From assembly GCA_016213865.1 (NCBI GenBank), contig JACQZL010000011.1, positions 1 to 6,788 of the forward strand: a stretch of 6,788 nucleotides of DNA, given 5' to 3'. Position 1 is the first letter of the stretch, and each line of letters starts with the position of its first letter. A program made the translations under genes and the position numbers. The notes beneath the pieces were generated by a model. The model saw only the letters and a program-made list of their open reading frames with translations, was not told the DNA's origin and did not search any database. This document shows, in pieces, positions 1-4,951 of this stretch. This DNA comes from Candidatus Rifleibacteriota bacterium. GTDB taxonomy: Bacteria > UBP17 > UBA6191 > JACPRK01.

Positions 1-948
1 GAGACCGAATGGCTGAGGGACCTGCTGGCGAGCCGAGTCGTCGGCGCGGGCGGCGCGGAGGCTTCCGATGGGCTGTCGTCCGCACGTCTGATCGCGATTC
101 TCTCGAAGCTGTCGGCGCTGGTTCCGCAGGTCCGCAACGCCCTCGACCCGAGGCTGACGCTCGAGATCGGTTTGCTGGACGCCGCGCACGCCGATCTGTT
201 CGCCGGGGCCGAGGCGACCCTGCGCCGGGTCGAGGAGCTGGCGCGACAGGTGGTGGAACTGCAGGCCCGCGTGGCGAACGGTCCCGGGGCGCCCGCTCCC
301 GTTTCGCCGGCGGTCGCCGTTCCGGTCTCGTTCCCCGCGCGAGCCGTTGCCCCGGCGGCAGCCGCGCCTGTTCGCGCACCAGTCAAGGCCGCCCGGGCAC
401 CGGAAGCGTCCCCGTGCGAGGTGGCGGCGGCCCCTTCGCCCTCTCCCGTTTCGGCGGCGGTCGCGGCACCGGCCACGCCTCCTTCAGGTGGCGAGCCGAT
501 GCACCTCCCCTCCTTGCAGGCAGCGCCGCCCGCCACGCCCCCCCCGGGCGTGGCCGAGGGCCCCGCCGGGAGCGTCTCCGAGGGCGTTTTGTGGGAGCGA
601 GTCCTGGAAGGTCTGAAGCGGGAGAGCCCGAAGACCCATGCGTTTGCCGTGGAGGGCCGGCCGCTCCCCCTGGCGGGCAAGAAGTTCCGGCTCGTCTTCA
701 CCCGCACCTACGATTTTCACCGTTCGCGCCTGGGCGAGCCCGACCATGCGGCGTTGTTGCGCAAGCATGTGAAGGAGCACTTCGGTTCGGGGGTCGTGGT
801 CGCCGTGGAGGAGGATACCAGCCCCGAGGGCCGGGCGCGCGCGGACGAACTGCCGGACAGGGACTGGGCCGATCGGAAGCTCCGCGAGGACAAGAACGTC
901 AAGCTGGTGCTCGAGACCTTCGACGGCGAGGTGACGCGCACGGAGTGA
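1..948 (+). CDS. dnaX: DNA polymerase III subunit gamma/tau, C-terminal part (5' truncated)
   Basis: This is the tail of the clamp-loader subunit that joins the replicative polymerase to the helicase. The frame is open from base 1 to a TGA at 946-948 (315 visible residues); the ATPase domain and zinc site lie outside the window. Visible residues 1-90 are helical, with the domain III pattern 'LSALVPQVRNALDPRLTLEIGLL', followed by a coiled-coil-like segment ending at VELQARV. Residues about 91-190 are a very Ala/Pro/Val-rich linker. Residues about 195-285 match the tau-specific C-terminal domain: a Trp-containing first helix (LWERVLEGLK), a beta hairpin around KKFRLVF, then a helix leading to HFGSGVVVAVEE. 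Tau domains of this kind contact the polymerase alpha subunit. The usual ybaB-recR neighbours do not follow. A C8 run inside a hairpin lies in the linker (532-554). The family call rests on domain pattern, without a database search. Confidence 0.88.
   Translation, partial: ETEWLRDLLASRVVGAGGAEASDGLSSARLIAILSKLSALVPQVRNALDPRLTLEIGLLDAAHADLFAGAEATLRRVEELARQVVELQARVANGPGAPAPVSPAVAVPVSFPARAVAPAAAAPVRAPVKAARAPEASPCEVAAAPSPSPVSAAVAAPATPPSGGEPMHLPSLQAAPPATPPPGVAEGPAGSVSEGVLWERVLEGLKRESPKTHAFAVEGRPLPLAGKKFRLVFTRTYDFHRSRLGEPDHAALLRKHVKEHFGSGVVVAVEEDTSPEGRARADELPDRDWADRKLREDKNVKLVLETFDGEVTRTE
532..554 (+). other. C8 homopolymer within a 9-bp hairpin in the dnaX linker
   Basis: GCCACGCCC (532-540) and GGGCGTGGC (546-554) are perfect complements around a CCCCC loop. 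The C run is 538-545 and is read as CCC CCC CCG in the tau frame. It lies exactly where dnaX genes of other bacteria use slippage or frameshifting to make the short gamma form. A +1 shift here would reach TGA at 614-616; a -1 shift would stay open to TGA at 999-1001. The structure is seen directly; any function is inference. Confidence 0.3.
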
Positions 949-965
949 ATCGCCGGGCTAGCCAT

Positions 966-984
966 TTGCCGATGGATCCGGCAA
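966..984 (+). terminator. Weak terminator-like hairpin after dnaX
   Basis: TTGCCG (966-971) and CGGCAA (979-984) form a perfect 6-bp stem with a 7-nt loop, 18 nt after the dnaX stop. The following stretch, GATGTTCTATCTTTT, is T-rich but interrupted, so this would be a weak or partial terminator. Read-through into the 223-aa gene is possible. Confidence 0.3.
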
Positions 985-1005
985 GATGTTCTATCTTTTG
1001 AGGCG

Positions 1006-1101
1006 ACCGGCCCGTCATGAGGATGGAGGTTGCGTTTCGAGACAGGCAACCTGGGGCCGGTCCCGGCCGTAGATACAGATGTGGACCGGCGAGAAGTCCG
1101 G
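1006..1101 (+). promoter_or_regulatory. Structured leader with mutually exclusive stems
   Basis: Several perfect complements overlap in the gap upstream of the 223-aa gene. ACCGGCCC (1006-1013) pairs with GGGCCGGT (1054-1061), enclosing the GGTTGC/GCAACC hairpin (1028-1033 with 1046-1051). The same central strand can instead pair downstream: GCCGGTCC (1056-1063) with GGACCGGC (1083-1090). It can also form a local GGCCG/CGGCC hairpin (1055-1059 with 1064-1068). CCGG (1086-1089) can in turn pair with CCGG (1098-1101). These alternatives cannot coexist, as in attenuators and riboswitches. I recognise no known riboswitch consensus, and GC-rich DNA produces such complements by chance fairly often. 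Confidence 0.3.
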
Positions 1102-1145
1102 CTGAATTTCGAGAAGCAAGCATGACCCACCGAAGAGGTGCCCCG

Positions 1146-1817
1146 ATGGTAGTGAAGTCCCTGGCCCTGATGCTCGGTCTCCTGGTTCTGGCGAGCCCCG
1201 CGCTGGCCGCATCCGGTTCCGAGAAGGCCAATTACGAAGGCCTCGAGAAGGTTCGCACGCTTCCGGTGGTGACCTCGCAGAAGATCATCGATTCGGTGCA
1301 GGCCAGACTGCCCCAGGCCGAGATCGCCAACCTGCTCACCCAGCTCGAAGAGATGAGCAAGGGCGACGGCCCGATGTCCGTGGCCGATGCGGGCAAGCTC
1401 GAGGACGAGATCGCCCGGCAGCGGCAGTTCTGGCAGGCCGAGTACGAGGCCGCCCTGAAGAAGGGTGCCCCCGCCGCAGACTTCGAGGAGAGCGCCACCC
1501 TCGACAAGGGGTTCGACGATCTTTTCGCCTCGGCGCTGGGGAGCGATCCCTCGGCCGTGACGCCGGAAGACCTGAAGGTCATCCTCGAAGAGTACGATCT
1601 GGTGTCGCAGACGTTCCAGCAGCTCAAGCTGGCCCGTTTCCTGGCGGGAAACAAGGAAGGCATCTCTCGCTACAACGGCGCCGCCGACCGGCAGGAGACC
1701 GCTTCCATCGCGGCCGAGGTGCAGGACAAGTACCTCCCCGCCTACCAGAAGCGGATGCAGACCGGGATCGTCAACCTGCGCAAGATGCTGGTAGACGCCA
1801 AGCCGGCCGCCAACTGA
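1146..1817 (+). CDS. Exported helical protein of unknown function (223 aa)
   Basis: I do not recognise this family. The chosen ATG at 1146 follows a good Shine-Dalgarno site, AGAGG at 1134-1138, with a 7-nt spacer. It begins directly with a signal peptide: Lys4, a hydrophobic core of about residues 5-16, then ASPALA with likely cleavage after Ala21. An in-frame ATG at 1122 would add eight residues (MTHRRGAP) but has a weaker upstream site; an ATG at 1017 would bury the signal in a long arginine-rich extension and is unlikely. The mature protein (about 202 aa) is rich in Lys, Glu, Ala and Gln, has no cysteine, and looks almost wholly helical, with amphipathic stretches such as IANLLTQLEEM, KLEDEIARQRQFWQAEYEAALKK and PEDLKVILEEYDLVSQTFQQLKLARFL. 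A small helical periplasmic protein is the most that can be said. A strong terminator follows at 1843-1875. Confidence 0.8.
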   Translation: MVVKSLALMLGLLVLASPALAASGSEKANYEGLEKVRTLPVVTSQKIIDSVQARLPQAEIANLLTQLEEMSKGDGPMSVADAGKLEDEIARQRQFWQAEYEAALKKGAPAADFEESATLDKGFDDLFASALGSDPSAVTPEDLKVILEEYDLVSQTFQQLKLARFLAGNKEGISRYNGAADRQETASIAAEVQDKYLPAYQKRMQTGIVNLRKMLVDAKPAAN

Positions 1818-1842
1818 GACCCGATTTCGAACCCGTCTTCCA

Positions 1843-1875
1843 GGGGCCGCGGCAAATGCCGCGGCCTCTTTCGTT
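1843..1875 (+). terminator. Strong intrinsic terminator
   Basis: GGGGCCGCGGC (1843-1853) pairs with GCCGCGGCCTC (1858-1868) in an 11-bp stem with one G-U pair and an AAAT loop, followed by TTTCGTT. It starts 25 nt after the stop of the 223-aa gene and ends that transcription unit. Confidence 0.85.
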
Positions 1876-1885
1876 CTCCCCCGGC

Positions 1886-1914
1886 TTGTCGCTGCCCCGG
1901 TCTCTTCTTATACT
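1886..1914 (+). promoter_or_regulatory. Sigma-70-type promoter for the 892-aa gene
   Basis: TTGTCG (1886-1891) and TATACT (1909-1914) are separated by exactly 17 nt, matching 4/6 and 5/6 consensus positions. The site lies 10 nt after the end of the preceding terminator, and the -10 region sits in a locally AT-richer patch. Transcription would start near 1921, leaving a 5' leader of about 130 nt before the ATG at 2053. Confidence 0.6.
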
Positions 1915-1961
1915 TCAGGATGCCCTTGTCCCAAGAAAGAGTCGTGAAACTTCCCGACAGC

Positions 1962-1982
1962 ATGATCGGTAGTGAAGCATGA
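1962..1982 (+). CDS. Possible six-codon upstream ORF (MIGSEA)
   Basis: ATG at 1962 reads six codons to TGA at 1980-1982. Its stop overlaps the next ATG in the form ATGA (1979-1982). No clear Shine-Dalgarno site precedes it. It is listed only because it forms a chain with the next small ORF and the 892-aa gene; it may be chance. Confidence 0.12.
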   Translation: MIGSEA

Positions 1983-2053
1983 CGTGGCCCTCGGGCCGCT
2001 GCACCTGCCCTGCTCCCGGACATCTCAAAAACCCGAAAAGGGGTGAGCCATAA
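1979..2053 (+). CDS. Possible 24-codon leader peptide overlapping the next gene's start
   Basis: ATG at 1979 opens a 24-codon frame (starting MTWPSGRCTCP, ending KRGEP). Its TAA at 2051-2053 shares one base with the ATG of the 892-aa gene (TAATG), an arrangement typical of translational coupling. The peptide has a Cys-Thr-Cys motif and a basic C-terminus. The Shine-Dalgarno site is weak (GAAG just upstream of the ATG), and the downstream gene has its own good site inside this frame, so coupling would not be required. Codon use cannot be judged over such a short span. Confidence 0.22.
   Translation: MTWPSGRCTCPAPGHLKNPKRGEP
2039..2046 (+). promoter_or_regulatory. Strong ribosome binding site for the 892-aa gene
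   Basis: AGGGGTGA, preceded by AAA, closely resembles the anti-Shine-Dalgarno complement AAGGAGGTGA. It lies 6 nt upstream of the ATG at 2053 and supports that start. Confidence 0.7.
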
Positions 2054-4731
2054 TGGCCTCAGCGCGACCTATCCTCCCGGTCCTCGTCCTCACCTTGGCT
2101 GTTCTCCTGGTGTCAGGCGTGGCCTTTGCGCGAGAGCCGGTGCCCACGGTGCCGCCTCCTGACGACCCCCTCGTGATCGACGTCCCGGGCGATCCCGGCA
2201 CGGGCAATCCGCCGGCGGACGACTGGCAGCAGGACGACTCGCAGCAGAACGACGACTCGCAGCAGAACGTCGACTCGCAACAGAACGTCGACTCGCAACA
2301 GAACGTCGACTCGCAGCAGAACGTCGACTCGCAACAGAACGTCGACTCGCAGCAGAACGACGACTGGCAGCAGAACGAGGACTGGCAGCAGAACGACCCC
2401 ATCCTCTCCGACGACATGCAGCAGAACGACCCCGTCGATCGCCAGCAGGTCGATCCGGTGGTCGCACCCGGCAAGGAGAAAGGCAAGGACCAGACTCCTG
2501 GTTACGAGGATCTGTCTGGCGTTTCCCCCGAGCAGGCAGTGAATGCCGATCAGGGCTTCGACAAGCCCGGCGACATCAAGCCCCTCACCGAGCGCCACGG
2601 CCCTCCGGGCCGCGGGCCCAAGGGCGAGATCAAGTGGGAACTGGTCGATAGCGGAGACCAGACCGGTTCGAAGGAATCGCGCGAGGCGCTGGCCAAGGAG
2701 ATCTTCGGCACCGGCATCGGCTTCTCGTCGCAAGACCTGCGCGCCGCCACGCGTGGCGAGCTGGTTGACCTCCTGCTCTGGCTCAACGACCTGGAGAAGC
2801 GCGAGGCCGAGTTCGCCAAGAATCTCGAGCGCACCGGCAAGAAGCTGGAGCGCAAGAAGAAGGCGATGTCCCAGATGTCGCTCGGCGAACTCTACAAGGA
2901 GCGCGTGGGCGGCTGGTTCGACCACCAGAAGAACGCGGACGACATGAAGGTGAGCCTCTCGTTCAAGCGCTTCCTCCAGGATCGCGCCTTCGGTCCGAAT
3001 GCCGAGCGGAACAACATCTACGTCAAGCTCCTCTACGATGTAGACCACCTGATCACGCTGGCCGCTCCCGCCTACGGCGTCACGCTGGCCAAGAACGACG
3101 TGAAGCGTCTCTCGGTGCTCGAGCCGAAGTTCAAGGAAGACAACACCAAGGGCGCCTTCCAGTTCACGGCCACCTACCTGACGAGCCTGCTGCTCGATCG
3201 CAACTCGCTCAAGGCGGCAATCCAGCAGAAGGGCTACCGGGGCCGGCCCGGCAAGGGCGGCAACTACGACGCCAACCTGCCGATCGACCTGCCAGACCAG
3301 TGGGGCAAGCCGGCCAACGCCGGTAGCGACATGGACCTGGGTTCGGGCAACTCCGGCAACCGAGGCAGGGGCAACAGCGGGATGGATCCGGAGACTCGAC
3401 GCACGATGCGCGACATGGCCCGCGCCGGGACCCAGATCTTCGACGCCAACGCCCAGTACGACAAGAACCAGGCCCTCATCGAGCAGCAGTGGCAGCAGAA
3501 CCAGCAGATGCTGAACGGTCCCGCGGCCCCCGGCGGCGTCGAGAATGAGGCCGGCATGCAGCGCGCCATCAGCGACGTCGACACGATCCTCGATCAGATC
3601 CGCGCCAAGCAGCGTCAGGTTCTCGATCTGATCACCCGCTGGCGCCAGGAGACGAACCCCACCGCCAAGGCCAACCTCGAGGCCAACATCCGCGGCCTCA
3701 CTTACGGCGGCCAGAGCCCCTCGCAGGCCACGCCCGATTCGCTGCTCGGCATGCTCAACAACCAGCAACTCAAGGCGGCCATGTCCTACGCCAGCAAGGC
3801 GGGCCAGTCCCAGAATGCCGCTTTCCGCAGCGCCTACGCTCGCATCTTCGGACCGGCCGGCAAGCTCGACCGCGTCCAGCGCACCCAGCGCGAGGTCATC
3901 TCCAAGTTCCTGATGGATCGCGATCAGGATCGCAACAAGGCCGGCGCCGGAATGCCCGGTGGAGCCTTCGACCCGAACAATCCCAACGGCAACGTCAACT
4001 CCGGGATGCCCGGCGCGCCCGGCCAGAACGGCGCCGTGGATGCCAACGGCAACCCGCTGCCGGCAAACGGTCTCGGTCAGCAGGCCACCGACCCGAACCA
4101 GCGCATCCAGCAGATCAACCAGGCCCTGCAGGATCCCAACTTGACCCCGCAGGAGCGCCAGAATCTGCAGGCCGAGCAGCAGCGCCTGCAGCAGCAGGTG
4201 GCACAACAGCAGGCCACCGCGGCCGCCGCCCGGAACGCGGCGACTGCCGTCCCCGCCGGCGCCCCCGCCGCTCCGACCACGGCCGCGCCCGTGAAGGCGC
4301 TCACCGAGGCCGAGGCTGCAGCCAAGATCCCGCAGGTGCCGAACAGCTACGGCGTGGCTCCGATGGTCTGCCCCGACGCTGAGCTGCAGGCCGCAGCGGC
4401 GCCGGTCATCGCGGCCGAAGTGGCCAAGATGAACCAGGAGCTGTCCGCCAAGGGCATCACGGTCAACGAGTTCCTGCAGTACTCGGGCAAGGGCGTCACC
4501 TCGACCGGCAAGCCGGCCGGCGACCACTACAAGATGTGGGCCGACCGTTTCCCCGGTGTCAAGGCTGCGATGGTTGCAGCGGCGCAGGCGGCCCAGGCCC
4601 GCAAGGTCAAGGAACTGATGGCCTCCCAGCCGGCCGCGCAGCCCGCGGTGCAGCCGGTGGCCACGCCGACGGCCTTGCCCTCGCAGAGCAACGGCGGCTC
4701 GGTAGCAGGCGCCATCACCGAGCCCCGGTAG
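2053..4731 (+). CDS. Large exported repeat-containing protein of unknown function (892 aa)
   Basis: I do not recognise this family. The start at 2053 is supported by a strong ribosome binding site and by an N-terminal signal peptide: hydrophobic core about residues 7-23 and likely cleavage at AFA|RE after Ala26. Residues about 27-58 are Pro/Asp-rich; 56-114 hold the hexapeptide repeat D/V-D-S/W-Q-Q-N; 115-193 are acidic and probably disordered. Residues about 194-402 look like a folded, mainly helical block with a charged coiled-coil-like stretch (236-289, containing DLEKREAEFAKNLERTGKKL). A Gly/Asn/Arg linker (about 403-444) leads to a second helical block (about 445-630). Then come an Asn/Gly/Pro segment (637-676), a Gln-rich helix (685-720), an Ala/Pro linker, and a C-terminal block (about 750-853) with the only cysteine, Cys773. 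The tail is Pro/Ala/Gln-rich. No transmembrane segment beyond the signal and no lipobox is visible, so it should be periplasmic, surface-bound or secreted. It has its own promoter and terminator. Confidence 0.85.
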   Translation: MASARPILPVLVLTLAVLLVSGVAFAREPVPTVPPPDDPLVIDVPGDPGTGNPPADDWQQDDSQQNDDSQQNVDSQQNVDSQQNVDSQQNVDSQQNVDSQQNDDWQQNEDWQQNDPILSDDMQQNDPVDRQQVDPVVAPGKEKGKDQTPGYEDLSGVSPEQAVNADQGFDKPGDIKPLTERHGPPGRGPKGEIKWELVDSGDQTGSKESREALAKEIFGTGIGFSSQDLRAATRGELVDLLLWLNDLEKREAEFAKNLERTGKKLERKKKAMSQMSLGELYKERVGGWFDHQKNADDMKVSLSFKRFLQDRAFGPNAERNNIYVKLLYDVDHLITLAAPAYGVTLAKNDVKRLSVLEPKFKEDNTKGAFQFTATYLTSLLLDRNSLKAAIQQKGYRGRPGKGGNYDANLPIDLPDQWGKPANAGSDMDLGSGNSGNRGRGNSGMDPETRRTMRDMARAGTQIFDANAQYDKNQALIEQQWQQNQQMLNGPAAPGGVENEAGMQRAISDVDTILDQIRAKQRQVLDLITRWRQETNPTAKANLEANIRGLTYGGQSPSQATPDSLLGMLNNQQLKAAMSYASKAGQSQNAAFRSAYARIFGPAGKLDRVQRTQREVISKFLMDRDQDRNKAGAGMPGGAFDPNNPNGNVNSGMPGAPGQNGAVDANGNPLPANGLGQQATDPNQRIQQINQALQDPNLTPQERQNLQAEQQRLQQQVAQQQATAAAARNAATAVPAGAPAAPTTAAPVKALTEAEAAAKIPQVPNSYGVAPMVCPDAELQAAAAPVIAAEVAKMNQELSAKGITVNEFLQYSGKGVTSTGKPAGDHYKMWADRFPGVKAAMVAAAQAAQARKVKELMASQPAAQPAVQPVATPTALPSQSNGGSVAGAITEPR
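2218..2394 (+). repeat. 18-bp tandem repeat encoding D/V-D-S/W-Q-Q-N
   Basis: Nine consecutive 18-bp units run from 2233 to 2394, preceded by one partial unit (DDWQQ, 2218-2232). The order is DDSQQN twice, VDSQQN five times, DDWQQN, EDWQQN. The five central units (2269-2358) are GTCGACTCGCARCAGAAC and differ only by a silent CAA/CAG alternation. Degenerate copies follow (DDMQQN, then DRQQV) up to about 2451. The unit length is a multiple of three, so gain or loss of copies keeps the frame. The near-identity of the central units points to recent expansion by slippage or unequal recombination, while the outer units have diverged. Confidence 0.95.
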
Positions 4732-4755
4732 ACCATCTCGGTAGTCGGACCTCCG

Positions 4756-4787
4756 ACAGCCCGTCCTCGGACGGGCTGTTTCTTTTT
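4756..4787 (+). terminator. Strong intrinsic terminator of the 892-aa gene
   Basis: ACAGCCCGTC (4756-4765) pairs perfectly with GACGGGCTGT (4770-4779) around a CTCG loop, followed by TTCTTTTT. It lies 24 nt after the stop. A smaller hairpin, GTCGG/CCGAC (4744-4748 with 4753-4757), overlaps its left foot by two bases and could compete with it. Confidence 0.9.
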
Positions 4788-4840
4788 GGGGACGCACGCA
4801 TGGTCCCGAACTCGGAGTTCGGGGCCATGCGTGTGTCCCC
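4788..4840 (+). repeat. 25-bp palindromic element, REP/RAYT-like
   Basis: The left arm (4788-4812, starting GGGGACGCACGCATGG) and right arm (4816-4840, ending CATGCGTGTGTCCCC) pair along all 25 positions around a CGG loop. The only two departures from Watson-Crick pairing are both G-U-type pairs, which keep the RNA stem intact. It directly abuts the T-tract of the terminator. GGGGAC...GTCCCC-ended palindromes of this size resemble mobile palindromic units moved by REP-associated tyrosine (Y1) transposases. No transposase is in the window, so the class is inference; a secondary terminator or RNA-stabilising hairpin is the alternative. Confidence 0.6.
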
Positions 4841-4842
4841 TG

Positions 4843-4871
4843 TTAACAAAACCTCCAGGTCTTCCGATGAT
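4843..4871 (+). promoter_or_regulatory. Candidate promoter for the lipoprotein gene
   Basis: TTAACA (4843-4848, 5/6 of the -35 consensus) and GATGAT (4866-4871, 4/6 of the -10 consensus) are separated by 17 nt. The site lies just after the palindrome and about 80 nt upstream of the ATG at 4952. It is the only such pair I see in this gap. Confidence 0.4.
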
Positions 4872-4951
4872 TTGTCCGAGGAGAGTGTCACTCCTGCGGT
4901 CCAGTCCTTTGAACCTGTAGCGGACCCGGACCGGAAAGGACGCCGACGACC

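Noticed and set aside
9..1001. 330-codon + frame overlapping dnaX
   Set aside because: Arg/Gly/Pro-rich shadow frame of a GC-rich gene. The alternative frame reads clear DnaX domain patterns to its stop at 948.
1017..1145. N-terminal extension of the 223-aa exported protein from ATG at 1017 or 1122
   Set aside because: The 1017 start would place an arginine-rich tail before the signal peptide and covers the structured leader. The ATG at 1146 has the best Shine-Dalgarno spacing and starts cleanly at the signal peptide; 1122 remains a minor possibility.
949..1145. A small SRP RNA or tRNA gene in the gap after dnaX
   Set aside because: SRP RNA genes are sometimes found near dnaX, but the conserved apical-loop core is absent, and no cloverleaf or T-loop sequence can be found here.
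1148..1977. Shared 10-mer GGTAGTGAAG (1148-1157 and 1968-1977) and 8-mer AGCATGAC near both starts, as a common regulatory site
   Set aside because: The two words occur in different order and spacing at the two places, one copy lies inside coding sequence, and 10-base matches are expected by chance in a window of this length.
4036..4080. Asp/Asn-rich stretch of the 892-aa protein as a calcium-binding (EF-hand or dockerin-like) loop
   Set aside because: DANGNPL superficially resembles a calcium loop, but the spacing of acidic ligands and the flanking helices do not fit; it lies in a low-complexity Asn/Gly/Pro segment.
2113..4797. 894-codon open frame on the minus strand opposite the 892-aa gene
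   Set aside because: It mirrors the + strand gene and arises because GC-rich codon use removes stops from the antisense frame. The + strand product has a signal peptide, a strong ribosome binding site, a promoter and a terminator in the right places; the minus frame has none of these and a Leu/Arg/Gly/Val-biased composition.
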